This document shows, piece after piece, positions 1 to 11,560 of a stretch of DNA of 64,000 bases. Origin of the DNA: Blasia pusilla (lineage: Eukaryota; Marchantiophyta; Marchantiopsida; Blasiales); assembly GCA_050084515.1 (NCBI GenBank), contig CM114272.1, forward strand, positions 14,136,001 to 14,200,000, read 5' to 3'. The translations under genes were made by a program, and so were the position numbers. The notes under the pieces are model-generated. The model saw only the letters and a list, made by a program, of their open reading frames with translations. It had not been told where the DNA came from and did not search any database. Position 1 is the stretch's first letter. Every line of letters starts with the position of its first letter.

Positions 1-1017
1 AGGACTTGACTGAGGTCGCGTGTACCCCCACGACTCCACTACTACTACCACCACCACTACTACGAGATTGTGAGGGTGGCGGCTGAACCCTTTCAGAAGT
101 AGTAGTTGTATCCCTACTGAATGCGGATGTCACCACTCTCTCCTTCACCATGTTAAGCTCAATTTTCTCAGATAGAGCAAACACATGGGTCAATGTGGGT
201 GAATCATCACTCATAAGAGTAGCATCACGTACCCTACGGTGCAAATCTGCCCAAGATCCCATACCAAAACCGGACTCGCTCGATCCTCGGTCACACCCAG
301 GTAATTGAAATCAAGCGTGGCATACGCGTGTATGCCTCACGAAGACTCTCACCAGTCTTTCGCTCAAAGTCCTGAAGATTCCTCAACTTCTCCGTCTTCA
401 CTCCGTGATAGTTCTTCTTCAACCTCTTGAAGAACTCTGCAACCGGGCTAAACGATGGTGGGGCACTAGTACCCCCACTCCGGCTCATACTCGTACCACT
501 CAACGTCGGGCTGGCTGGCATAGTAGGAGCACTACTACCAATACCACCATGGGTGATAGACACATAGCCTGGAGACCAATATTGTCTCCATGCCTCAATC
601 TCAGCAACATGGTCCTTCCTAAACTCATGGTAATCATCCATGGGTGGTCCTTCCAAGTGCTGAAACAACCCCTTCCAAGCCAAGAAGGGTGTAAACAACG
701 CGTGGCCCGCAACATCGCATATCACACCACGTATCAAACTCCCGCATGAAGTCCTCCAACTCAATGGTACCCACTGCACCCGAGTATCGTCGTGGGCCCT
801 TTATGGCCCCATATCCACCGTCCATGTCCCAAATCAATGGAGCTGCAACACTCGATAACAACGTAGAAGACTTGGTGTTTGGAACACCCTCGTCCTCCTC
901 TTCATCAACCGTCGGAAGTGGAAAAGGTAGCCGATACCTAAATCCACTCCGTGTGAAACCACCATTGTCCGCACCACGGTCCCCAACCAGACCACCCGAC
1001 AGCTCCGTGATGACCAA
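1..1017 (-). pseudogene. gag fragment, DNMT-gypsy B subfamily
   Basis: Retrotransposon capsid-region protein, partial at the window edge. It shares with the B copy the blocks PLIWDMDGGYGA, RYSGAVGTIELEDF, LAWKGLFQHLEGPPMDDYHE and SPVAEFFKRLKKNY, and further on KTGESLREAYTRM. The reading is broken: the part from 1017 down ends in a frameshift near 730, the frame resumes to about 291, then is interrupted again before the segment continuing to base 1. The zinc knuckles lie beyond the edge. At three sites where B has a stop (after KGP, after EIEA, after LVQ) this copy keeps a sense codon, so it is useful as a reference for reading B. Confidence 0.85.
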
Positions 1018-1047
1018 CGCCGATGCCGCACCACCACCAAATTACCA

Positions 1048-2522
1048 AGTGACGTCGATGTCGCTATACTATTCTAGCTCTACTAGCTATGGGTGTAGGC
1101 AACCTAACTTGTCATCACCACAAGAAGTCTCCCACAATCTACTCGTCATCCCTCCAGCCTCACTACCGGTAGCACACAGGAGTAACACTACTCTGGAAAT
1201 CAGCGTCAACCCTAACAATGGGCGCGCAAGCAAGAAGCACGATGGAGGGGATCCAAACACACGAAATCCAACGACAACCCTCCAATCGCAAATGGAAATC
1301 AAGGTAACACAATCCACCAAACGTGGTGCCCTCGAATCCAAAAACCCACCACACAATTCTAACGCAATAGCTACTCCGCGGCGAATGGTCGATGACGTGC
1401 TAGTAACGCAAAGACCTGAAAATATCACCTGCATGGAGAGGCTACACCGCACTATGCGCTAGAGGTACATCAACCAAAAACCTGAGATGCATAAAGCGCC
1501 TAACACATCTCTCCTGAGACAAAGACCAAATGAGCTACAACGAACAGACACCGGCATAGTTAAGAACTCCGGCAGTTAAGCGCCCTCCAGCAGAATAGCC
1601 CAAAGATGGGTGACCAGTTATGCAAAACTCAAATCCCAAATCCTGCAAAAATTGCCTCACGCCCAAGCAAGCAAGCTTTCTTGCTTGCTCCTTGCTCCTT
1701 ACTCCGCCTCTCACGCCCACTCGCCCCGAGCTACCACGAGTTGCCTCGAAGCCTCAAAACGCCGAGAAATGCTCGGGACATGCCCCATTCGACACGCTTC
1801 ACCATGCTTTGCTATGGAGAGAGGTCCAACCAGGGCGCCCCCAACGGGATAGGCGTCTCCAAAAATGAACGAGTCACCAACCAACCAGCCCCTCCGATCC
1901 GCTGTCCACCATAGCCAGACCTCGAGCTAGTCCGCAAAATTTCGATCAGAAATTACTTCACAAATACGTGACCAAAATCAAATCTGTTTCAATCAGAATT
2001 CAATTGACCACCATAGCTATCTCTCCAAAAAATCAGCTACAACCGAGCTCTGTACTTCGAGCTAAAAATCAAACAAACTTCTTTGTCCATACACCTCCGT
2101 AATCGCAAATCCGACAGCGCTTCCGCCAAGTTTCATGCACGCAGAAATCCGCAACGCTCCACACACTCGAGCAGATAGATTCATAGGAGATCACAATACG
2201 AGTAGCAACAGGAACCTCTCACCCGATCTGGATGAACTTCAACACAGCTTCCGCACTCCAAGCTCTCCACATCAGAAAACTGTCGAACACGACCAGAATC
2301 TTCAATGCTTGATAACTTCCAACTCCTTGACGAAATCCGCGATCTCGGTAGCGTTGGAAAGCTCTCAAAAGGCGCTTCTTTCCCAACCAACCGCGCACCA
2401 GATTCACACCTCCAACATAGGCCACAAGCCACGAACATCTACGGTTGAGTACACAATCAGCCCTAACCAGATCCTACTGATCTACAATCGAAGCTACCAT
2501 CGATCTACTCCAATTCTTTGAG
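1048..2522 (-). other. long 5' leader of the left B-type copy
   Basis: About 1.5 kb between LTR core and gag with no convincing coding sequence. It matches the B leader (54,210-55,531) along its length. Short open frames in it (for example the one beginning MAYVGGVNLVRGW near 2,425) diverge by frameshift between copies, which argues against coding. It holds the 5S-like segment and a decayed version of the GCTT palindrome that is perfect in B. I could not identify a primer-binding site with confidence. Confidence 0.6.
1549..1640 (+). other. 5S rRNA-like sequence, antisense in the retroelement leader
   Basis: The + strand contains CACCGG, AGAACTCCG, AGTTAAGCG and GATGGGTGACC in this order. The plant 5S rRNA gene has the same words in the same order. 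From AGTTAAGCG to GATGGGTGACC is 31 bases here and 32 in 5S rRNA as I recall it. These words cover the 5S A box and C box; the sequence between them (IE) and the 5' third of 5S are poorly kept. It is antisense to gag. The B copy has the matching segment at about 54,960-55,045. A functional Pol III promoter is possible but unproven. Confidence 0.6.
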
Positions 2523-2888
2523 TGAAATCCGTGAAAGACCCTCTTTGTCATAAAACACGTTTACAATCACATACAATCGAGCCAAACCCACTCCACGATG
2601 GGAGAATCTAGATCAAGCTTGGAAACACCATAGCCAAGAGCTCTACTCACTACCAAGGCTAACTCCCAACGCAACAGGCTCAACTCAAAGAACTGACTGT
2701 TCTTTGAGTGCACTCCACCTTATATCCTCCAACCTAAGAGCGGGCCCTATTGGGAAAGTCACCCCCAACTGAGTAACCCCCAACCCTATGTATGGAACCG
2801 CATCTCTACCAATCCACTACGGTCCTACATAAGGAATGGCCTCTACTAGCACACCATACTCTACGACATAATCCGTATGGTCATGACA
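2523..2888 (-). repeat. LTR core of the left B-type copy
   Basis: Runs from TGTCATGACC (start at 2888 on the - strand) to GGATTTCA (2523). It matches 53,842-54,209 and 62,972-63,334 nearly base for base. It contains ATATAA near 2,720 followed by the inverted repeat CTCAAAGAAC/GTTCTTTGAG. The true LTR may extend further, because sequence after GGATTTCA is also shared with the 5' end of B. Confidence 0.75.
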
Positions 2889-3408
2889 TTCATGACCCGG
2901 TTTAATTTTTACGTTTGCCCATCCGTTTGAGGATGGAAGGCCGTACTAAAGTTGAGTTTGGTCCTGAACCTCCTAAATAGATGTTTCCAAAAGGCACTGG
3001 TAAAATTTGGATCTCAATCGGACACAATGCTCTTAGGCAATCCATAAGCTTGCCACCAGGTATCAAGGAACTATCCGGAAGTCGTGTAGGCCGTCGCAAA
3101 ATCTCTTGTTGCCACAAACCTTCCCAACTTGCTTAACTAATAAACCATCACAAGTATATCGTTGTATCCCTCTGATTCCGAAAGACTCGTATTGAAATCC
3201 ATGCTAATGCTTTGCAAGGGTCCCTCCAAGATCGAAAAAGGATAAAATAAGCCTTTCTTCTTTGTATAAGAAACTTTGTTCGCTTCACATGTCACGTAGG
3301 TCTTCACGTATTGAGCAACATCTTCCTTCATGTTGGGCCAGAAGAATCTCTTGGCCAAAACAACAAGGGTGGATTTCTTCCCTTTATGTCTTGCCAAAGG
3401 TCCGTTAT
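2889..3408 (-). pseudogene. integrase fragment of element D
   Basis: Contains the zinc-binding end (NGPLARHKGKKSTL, then RFFWPNMKEDV, then a CEAN cysteine pair) and the catalytic core (QSISMDFNTSLS, then [21 protein letters not shown] and FHPQTDGQT). SIVSD is followed by TGA where the family has Arg, a CGA-to-TGA change. The reading ends at VNRVMN, where the B-type LTR begins. Codons before NGPLARHKG lie on the far side of the insertion, at about 5,701, where the protein reads VFVECHNG. Confidence 0.85.
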
Positions 3409-5700
3409 CGTATAGTATCATCAACCAGTGTGTAAACTTCTTTCTCGTTAAGTGTTAGATAGAGTTTTATTAGTATTAAATAAATTAGCTCAGGAAAAGG
3501 AATTTCCCATTTTTAAACCTCTTTATGGTGTTTGTTTTATGCTGGCCCAACTTTAAGAAAAGAGGTAATAAATAAAAGATGACTTTATAAAAGTAAAGTA
3601 TTGAGGTTGGTGTTTTAATGAAAAGAAAAAGTAGTCTTGCTTAGTGGCTAGGGTAGTTGGGGTAATTTGGAAAATATCAAGTGGGTAAAAAATAGGATAT
3701 TTTGGAATAGATAAGAGGAAATCTATTTGTGTCAAAATGGCATAATGTGATTGGCTAAGCCTTGAGAGGAAGCCATGTAGCACAAGATAAGATTAGCTTT
3801 ATTTCTTACTCTTTTGGATCCCTTGTGAGTATATAAAGAAGAGGGACCACCAAGGGTTCTTCACCTTCTATTTCACATCTTGAGTCTCTTGTGTCACTCT
3901 TGAATGTATGGCTTTGGGATTTCTTGCTCTTCCAATGAGAGTGGATCATTCCTCTTGGGAGAGTAACTTGACCATGGTCTATTCTTCGAGAGGTTTCTAG
4001 AGTATGGTGTGTGTGGAGATGAGAGGCTTGTCACCTTAGAGGAGTCTAGTCATACTAAAATAATGAATATTTTGGCTTATCATTTTCCCAATGAGAGTGG
4101 ATTACCCCTATTGGGAGAATAATTCCGCCGAAGCCCATTATTGAGGAGAGTAGACAATGTCTGTCAAGCATGGATAGAGATGGACCACGAGTTATATCCA
4201 ACTTTCCTTTCCTCAATCCTTACCATGTCAAGGTATTTTTTGTAGATAGGCACTGGTTCAGTCGCTATTTAGTTTCACTTTGGGGAGGCGTTCATGAACC
4301 CGGTCATGCAATCTCCAACTCCGGTGATTTTTCCTATCGTCACATATGGAAGGACATGGGATTGTTCTTTGTATGTCCTTATATAGCAATCCATGTACGT
4401 CAATAGGCCTGCTCAAGTAGGGTTTAACACTAGTTCTGCTATCTTCCTATGTACAAGCGTAAAGTAGTTTATAGGGATTTTATAGTTAAGAATTTTTGGG
4501 TCCGATGTTACAAAGAAGTGATCGCCTCGGCACTTCCATTTGTGATATCCGTCGTGAGAGAATGGAAATTATACATAATAATTTTGTATTGAAGAAGGAG
4601 AACTTCTCAGAGAATTTACCTTATATTGACCACGTTTGCCACAGCTAGAATGTCGCGACCCTCATGACCAAACAAGTGCCAAGCGGAACATCGGAACATT
4701 AGCGGGCTCACGCTAAGATGATTTGCGCGTTGGAGTTGTCTCAAAGAGGAGACAAGAGACGAGACGAGAGCGAGCAGTCGCATTTCAGATGTTATGGTCA
4801 TGACTGAGAAACCTGGACCAAACGCGGAATGAGACTTGAAAGAAGTCGAGTCTAGGAAATGGGTTGCCAAAGGAAAGATCCGAATTTGGAACGCCAATAG
4901 CGTTTGAGAGTTTCTGACTGTATTTATGGCCATAACTTTTAGCGCCAAGATGCGCTTGGAACAAATAAGGGTGCGTTGGAAAGCTTATGGAGAGCCGGTC
5001 CAAACACACCAAAGATCGCTGCAAACTCATAAGCAGCGACAGAGATACAACCCGAAAACGACTGTAAGTGGAGTCGGGTTGAGGGCCACAATGAAGGGCC
5101 CGACCCTCTTTTCCCAAAGGCGAGGGGTTATTGGAGAACCCCAGAAGTACTAGTAAGGGGGGAGGTCTCCGAGAGTGCTTGGAACCCAAACCCCACTTTG
5201 GGCGCCCGAGCTCAAGGGGCTCAAGGGCATGGAACGGAACGCGAGTTTGGGGGTTGGGTTGGAAAACCTGCACCAAGTCCATTGAGGCGATTTTAGACAT
5301 CCCTCTTGGATTCCACCCCGCGACTCAATTACTTGGGTCTCGGTTCGAAACTCACCCGAGGACCGTTGAACAGTTGGGATCGCTAGGCGCGCAAGTGCCG
5401 TTTCAGATTCCTGGACTAACCAGGAAGTCTGTTCCAAGTCTTGAAGGACTTGCCATGTTTTGGAAACTAGGAACTAAGGAAGGTTGAGCTTGATGAGACG
5501 CCGAGTTGAGGGCTCGGTGGGTTGGAACGCTGGTTGGCCCAGACCCGACTAACGAGAGTGCGTGTTTGAGTGCAGATCAGCGATGAGTTCCTGACCTACT
5601 GAACGTACGCTTCCGCAACACTAAAGATTGACGTTCAAGAAGAGTAGGGGCGCGACATAGAAGGCTCGCCCTTACTCGAGGAAATTCTCTCGACACGACA
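3409..5700 (+). repeat. LTR-derived insertion in element D integrase (D-family LTR, opposite orientation)
   Basis: Flanked by CCGTTAT on both sides (3402-3408 and 5701-5707). Skipping it and one flank joins the D integrase codons VECHNG and NGPLARHKG without gap. From about 4,640 to 5,640 it matches the D 5' LTR region (9945-8935 on the - strand) in opposite orientation. The right end is ...CACGACA; the left end lacks the expected TG. A TATA box (TATATAAAG, 3830-3838) fits a + strand LTR promoter. Probably a solo LTR; I see no coding region in it. Confidence 0.6.
3830..3838 (+). promoter_or_regulatory. TATA box of the inserted LTR
   Basis: TATATAAAG followed about 30 bases later by the sequence expected for the start of R. 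It is the only clear TATA box in this 2.3-kb insertion and sets its orientation. Activity is not shown. Confidence 0.4.
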
Positions 5701-7472
5701 CCGTTATGACATTCCACAAATACTTTGGTCCGTAGTTTGCCTTTGCCCACATAGATCCTCATTTGCTTAAACCTTACCAAACCATGCCTCAAACTTAGAT
5801 TGGCCATCTTCTCGCCTCGCTTGAACTTCCCAAGGTAATCACTCTCTTGCGCATCCTTCATGTATCTTTCACGAATCCTTCTTTCCAGGTATGTTTCATT
5901 ATGGAACATTGCTCTCAAGACTTGTGTCCTCGATGGCATATGCTCATCCCTACAACTGAAGGCATGTGGAATAACATTGTCTTTCCCCGACTTATGCATT
6001 AGCTCCATATTCGTCAACGCCAAGGTATCATGCCATCGAAGTTGTTTCAATGTTACGCGATAGTGGGTCTCAAAATACTTGAGCGAAATATTATCGGTGA
6101 ATACTCGAGTCTTGTGGAGTCCCAAATAGTGACGCCACTTCCTCAAACAATGAACCATGGTGAACAACTCTTTCTCATGAGTGGGCCATCTCCTTTGGGT
6201 GTCGCTAAGCTTCTTGCTCTTGTATGCAACATATCTCCCTTTTTGCACCAACATTCTTGCAATCCCAAAATCACTAGCATCAGTGCGCACCTCGAACAGT
6301 TGGTCAAACTGCAGCAGCTTCAAAACTGGTTCATGTGAGAGGATCTCATTGACTCGATTGAATGCCTTATCCACTTCCTTGATCCATATTGTATTGGAAA
6401 ACTTCATGGTATAATATGTGATAGGTTTCACTATTCCCTTAAATTTCTTCACGGATGTCCGGTAAAATTGGACCGCTCCGATGAACCTCCTCATCCCCTT
6501 CACCGTGGAAGGCGGTTCCCATTCGGCAATCACGCTTACCTTCTCCATGTCTCGAATCACTCCATATGCTCTAACCACATGCCCCAATAATTTGATCTTT
6601 GTCAAACCAAACTCACTCTTATCCGTATTCGCATACAGCTTGTTCGCCCTGAGTTTCTCAAACACCATCTTCAAATGTCGAGCGTGCTCCTCTAGTGTTT
6701 TCGAATAGATGAGCATATAATCTATGTAGATGATCACATACTCATCCGTCTCCTTATGAAAGATGGAGTTCATCAAAGTGGTGAACGTTGAAGATGCATT
6801 ACAAAGACCGAAAGGCACTACCACAAACTCGAACGAACCGCATCTTGTCCTACACGTAGTCTTCTCTACATCCGCTTCGGCAATCCGAATCTGATAATAT
6901 CCTGATTTCATGTCAATCTGGTTGAAATACTTGGCACATGAAAATCAATCAAAGAGGTCGTCCATCATGAGGAGAGGATAGTTGTTCCTTAATGTCACTT
7001 TATTCAGCATGCGGTAATCAACACACAGTCTCAACTTTCCATCCTTCTCCTTCACAAAGAGAACGGGCGCTCCATAAGGTGACTTACTAGTTTGGATGTT
7101 ACCCCTCTCTAGGAGTTCACCCAACTTTTTCTTCAACTCATCAAGTTCTTCTTGATTCAACTTATATGGCACTTTTAAAAGTGGTTGAGATCCGAGTATC
7201 ATCTCAATCTTATGATCAACCGCCCTATGTGGTGGCCACTCACTCGAAAGTTCCTTAGTCAAAACATCTCCAAATTCTTTCATAACTCTCTTGAGTGTTT
7301 CAAGGATTTCCCTTGAATCTGAGTCATGATTTATGCATCTCGCACTTGCGTCATCCTCTACTTGTCTCATCAAGCAAAGGAATCCTTCCTCTAACTCGGC
7401 CAAACTCGTCCTCATGATGGCGTTCACCAACTCCGTCTGTCTAGAAACCTCATGAACCAATCTGACATGCAT
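5701..7472 (-). pseudogene. reverse transcriptase / RNase H of element D
   Basis: RT fingers and palm are clear: [20 protein letters not shown], then [35 protein letters not shown] and the catalytic box. That box reads YIDY instead of YIDD, so the second catalytic Asp is lost. RNase H follows with EVRTDASDFGIARML, THEKELFTMV and VFTDNISLKY, so its acidic residues remain. A TGA after DLFD replaces a CGA Arg codon. The open frame runs on past 5,701 into the insertion and ends at 5,577, but the last residues are not element sequence. Non-functional remnant. Confidence 0.9.
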
Positions 7473-7511
7473 CTATTTTCCATTTACCAAGAGGCTCAAC
7501 CTTGAAGATCT

Positions 7512-8882
7512 TTACCTTAGTTCCATCTCGTACGCATCCAAGAACGTGTTCCCCAAGACTCCATCGATTCCATCTATGTCGCAAATTGTAAAATTCTCCT
7601 TCAACTCGAATACTCCGCATCCCACAACTAGTCCTAAAACCAACTTTGAGGTCTGGTGGGACTTGCCTCCCGTGAAACCACTCCTAATGGGTTTTTCCGC
7701 CTTAGTGGTCGACAAACCCAACGTATTCATGATTATCGGGCTCAAGAGGGAGTGCAAAGCACCTGTACCAACGAGCAACATAACATCGTGATCAACAATC
7801 TTGGATCCTAGGTAAACCAAATTGGGCATCCTCTTGGTGACTTGGAGAGATTTATCTATATCTCCCATCGAGAAGTGCTTAGCAAAAACCACAATCATAC
7901 TCGGTTTACTAACCTTGGGCCTCACACATGCCTTAGTCATATGCTTGGGTTCGCCACAATTGTAGTAAATCACTTTGGCGTTTGTTGACTTCGGGTACGG
8001 CGGCCCTCTTGGCTTTGCGTTGAGTTCCACTCATTTTGTTGTTGGGGCGAGAGGCCCTCCATGGTCACACTCACCCCCATTCCAAACCCTCTTTAGCGTC
8101 TCTTTGTTTTTTGGTAGCTTCAAAAAACTTTTTGGCTTTTGGCTTTGGACCTCGTTGTCCCCAATCCACTCCGCTAGCCTCAGAAGTTCCGCGCACGTCT
8201 CTAGTAAGTGAGGCACACGGAAGAGGGCCTTTTTGGCGCTCGGCTTGAGTTCAGTTAAGAAAATCAACTTCCTTGTAAACTCATCCGTGGAAAGTGAGTT
8301 CATTTGTCCATTAAACTCTCGCACATAAGTGCTAAGGGACCCACTTTGCTGCAACCGCACAAACTCCATGCCATCGCCATATTCCTGATATTCCGGAGTG
8401 AATCGGTCACCAATCAACACCTTGAACTCTTCCCAACTTAAAGTGGTTCCATGGCCCATATGTTCTTTACAATGATCCGTCCACCAGTGGAGAGCGTGAT
8501 CCTCAAGGAAGGTGATCGTCACATTCACCTTGTCCCGCTCCTCTGCCCTTTGTGCTTCCAAGTAAAGTTCAAGTTCCGTTAGAAACTCGCTCACTTCCTG
8601 AGAACGCCCCATTCCTATGAATGGCAGTGGAAAATTTTTCTTACAAAGCTTCTTGCCGAAACCATAAGCTTTATTTGACTTGAGTTCTACAATGAGCTTG
8701 CTCTATTGGGCCATCTGGTTTGTCATCACCTTCATCAAATCCATCATTTGGATATAAGCGGTAAGGTCCTTTGAGTTTGGAGTCGAAAGCCCCGCGGAAA
8801 GATGCGCATTTGGGACATCCTCATGTCTAAGACTCGACACTTTGGGAATCGCCATCTCCTCCTGTGGCTCACGGTCTGTCAT
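7512..8882 (-). pseudogene. gag and protease of element D
   Basis: Starts with the ATG at 8882 (MTDREPQEEM), which follows the LTR-side sequence directly. The capsid region holds the gypsy gag signature (ALHWWTDHCKEHMG, then LSWEEFKVLIGDRFTPEYQE, then LQQSGSLSTYVREFN). The zinc knuckle is damaged (YYNCGEPKHMTKAC, first Cys changed to Tyr). The protease motif reads LLVGTGALHS where the family has LVDTGA, so the catalytic Asp is Gly. Two in-frame stops interrupt it, after TNQMAQ and after LAPTTK. A frameshift just past 7,512 separates it from RT. Confidence 0.85.
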
Positions 8883-8885
8883 TGA

Positions 8886-9945
8886 TTAGTCTCTCGGCTT
8901 TTTTAGCTTGACTCGTGACTCCTACTCTCCTAAGACGTTAATCTTTGTTGTTGCGGAAGCGTGCGTTCAGTAGGTCACGCTCTCAACGTTGATCTGCATC
9001 CAAATATGCACTTACATTAGTTCAATCTTGATCAATCAGCGGTTCTAACTTTCCGAGTCCTCGACTTGGCCTCTCATCAAGCTTAACCTTCCTAGTTTCG
9101 CGGTTTACAACACAGGCAAGTCTCGAGAGACTTTGGACAGACTTTCTGGTCGGTTCATGAACCTCAAACGACATTTCCCGTCTAGAAGTTCCAACAGTCC
9201 AATTGGCATCCAATGAGTCCGTAACCAAGACTCACACAAAATAAATCACGGGTCAAAATCTAAGTGTGGCTTACACAATCCACTCCCTTGGATCAGGTTT
9301 GGGTTTTGAGTTCCAACGCCAAACTCCCGTTCCATCTCGTGCCCTTGAGACGTTGTTTGGTGCTCGAAGTAGGGTTTGTGTTCAAGAACATCCTTGGAAA
9401 GACTTCCCCTTATTGTAACTTTTGGGGATCTCCGGGATCCTCCTAAATTTAGGGAAAGACAACCAGGCCCCTCATATTGGCCTTCAACCCGATTGCACTC
9501 ACATTCATTTTCAGCCAATATCTCAACTTGTACTTATCCATTTGCTAAGATCTTTGGTGCGTTGAAAGCATCCTAGCATAAGCTTGCCAACACGCCCTTT
9601 TTGTTTCCCAAAATCATACTGGGGCTAAACGTTATGGTCTGAAACACATTCAAATTCCTCAAACGCTAGTCATGTTCCAAAATTGGTTTTCACCTCTTTG
9701 ACAACCAACCTTCCAAGAGTCAACTCATCTCAAGTCTTGGTTCATGTTTGGTCTAGGTTTTCTCGTCGCAACCACGAACGCACGAAACACACAACTCTGC
9801 GACACATTTTGTCTCTTGGAATTTTCCAAGAGACCTTTCCAAAAGCCTCTCCAAAGCGCGATCATCGTAGCGTGAGTCCATAAGAGTTCCCATGTTCCTC
9901 TTGGCGCCTATTGGGTGTTCGTTTGGTTATGAGGGTCGAGACACT
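8886..9945 (-). repeat. 5' LTR region of element D, truncated
   Basis: Lies directly upstream of the D gag ATG on the - strand and matches about 4,640-5,640 (+), so the two are LTRs of one family in opposite orientation. The distal (U3) part is missing: at 9,945 it meets a 5'-truncated DNMT-gypsy relative. No open frame in it is credible. Confidence 0.65.
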
Positions 9946-11560
9946 TTTAGGTGGTACATTGACTTGGGAGGATCAACTAGGATGCAGATGGTTTGAGCCA
10001 TAAGCCATGCCCAAGTCATCAAGATGCAAGTGAAGCTCATTTGCCTGAAGAGAATGATGAGTAGAGGATGTCATGATGGCACACGTCAGCCTATTCGGGC
10101 TTGTTGGCTATGGAGATCGATCTAGATTGTTGAGACTTTGATGGAGACTCCTTAGATCCAGAGGTTGGTGAGGAGTAAATAGGTCATTGAGATATCCACC
10201 AGGATGGAATTATCTTACGGTACATGTGTATTGGTCGTGTTGCGAGCACATTGGATGCTAGAGAACAAGATCAAATCCTACGACGAGCCAGACCATTCCA
10301 GTGGGAGGGGATGCATGTGTTGCAAGTTTGGGAGAATGGCAGATTACGGATAGTGTGACATCCTTTGCAGAAAGCACATTTGTTGTAGTATGCCCACGGT
10401 GAGTTGGATCACTTTGGTGTGAAGCGGATGTACATATATCTTGCTCTAGATATAGTTTTGGTGGCGAGGTATGCATGTTGACGATTAGCAATTGGTTGCT
10501 TGATACATGGTGTGTGATCCGGTCTCGCCATCGTTCAATGCTCCGACTCCATAATTGCATCCAATGTCGATCATAGGTTTAGGATATAGATGGATTTTGC
10601 ATGACCTTTGCCTTTGACGGAGCGCCACATATAGTTGTTATGTAGTAGGTGATGGTCAAGCACCTCTTGAAGTGGTAGAGTTAGTGGCATTGCTTGACAA
10701 AGCAAATGAGGAAGTAGCATATGCCTTCCTAGATCAAGCACTGAGTCATTATGCCGCACCAATTGAAATTTTGACAGACCAAGGAAGGGAGTTTCAGGCC
10801 TTGTATGATAAAGCGTCTATTGATAACCCCACCACTTTGTGAGATCATCATGAGGTGGATGGACTAGCGGAGAGAGTTATGCATACGATGAAGAGACCTT
10901 TACGCAAGGATTGCTTATATAGAGGTCACCTAGGAGATAGGGATCTACAGTTGGTGATGGGATATAAAATTAGTATGCAGATATCCTTAGCTTCTTTATC
11001 ACCATATTTGTTGCTTTATGGTCGAGAGCATAATTTACTTGCAACCATTTGCCGTGATACGAGTAAGGTGTTGAACCTCGATGATCCTGATGTATGGATG
11101 GGAGCATGTTCTCATAGGATTGAGTTGTTTCAGAAAGATACACCTATGGCGCTATAGAACTTTGCAATTGCGTACGTAGCATCGATATATCTTAAGGTAT
11201 GCAACTATTTTGGGAGGTGGTTATTGGCCAAAAATTTGGAGTTTTTATCAAGGAGACTATTTATACTTGCAACAGACGACACCTACGATGTTGGATGTGA
11301 CCACAGGGCCCATCATCTTGAGAGGGTGTGATGTCTTCTCATCTGGTGTTCTGTTATTGGAGAGATGTAATGATATGGTTTGGAAGGACTATGTACATAA
11401 TGGTGCGTCATGTCATCTTCCTAACATTGAAGATGCAAGTGATTCAAGCTTACCACTAGTTCTTGCAAGCTTACGTAGTATGTTTTGTGGTTCTTCCCGT
11501 GGGGCAACCACAAGGCTAGTCTATGATGGGTGTTTGAGAGAGTCCATAGGGGTCTAAAAG
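9946..11560 (+). pseudogene. 3' end of a DNMT-gypsy relative: RNase H tail, integrase, C-terminal domain, decayed PHD
   Basis: Collinear with element B from its RNase H end (the DADGLS block of B at about 61,030) to its end. Recognisable blocks are VAYAFLDQALSHYAAPIEIL, TDQGREFQALYDKA and DGLAERVMHTMKRPLRKD, then SLASLSPYLLLYGREHN, GDYLYLQQTTPTMLDVTTG and VWKDYVHNGASCHLPNIED. The PHD region survives only as LRSMFCGSS...RLVYDGC. The first integrase Asp region and the zinc site are too decayed to read in one frame. A 5' junction inside RNase H means no methyltransferase is present in this copy. Confidence 0.8.

Larger units (their letters stand above)
1..2888 (-). mobile_element. DNMT-type Ty3/gypsy element, 5' part of a B-subfamily copy (runs off the left edge)
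   Basis: On the - strand this reads LTR (2888 to 2523), a leader of about 1.5 kb, then gag to the window edge. It is collinear with element B at 53,842-56,580 on the + strand: both start with TGTCATGACC and share the LTR core, the leader (with its 5S-like segment) and gag. The LTR start abuts integrase codons of the gypsy element beyond 2,889, so this copy inserted into that element. The other end is outside the window, so its target duplication cannot be tested, nor can it be seen whether it carries the methyltransferase. Confidence 0.85.
2889..9945 (-). mobile_element. Ty3/gypsy LTR retrotransposon (element D), truncated and interrupted
   Basis: On the - strand the order is 5' LTR sequence (9945-8886), gag with protease (8882-7512), RT and RNase H (7472-5701), an insertion (5700-3409), then integrase (3408-2889), where the left B-type element cuts it off. 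This is the standard plant gypsy order, and RT and integrase resemble chromoviruses. No chromodomain is visible because the 3' end is lost. Dead: stops and frameshifts throughout, and altered catalytic residues in protease and RT. Confidence 0.85.

Noticed and set aside
2889-3408. Chromodomain of element D
   Set aside because: The element is cut in the integrase core, so any chromodomain would lie beyond the insertion and is not in the window.
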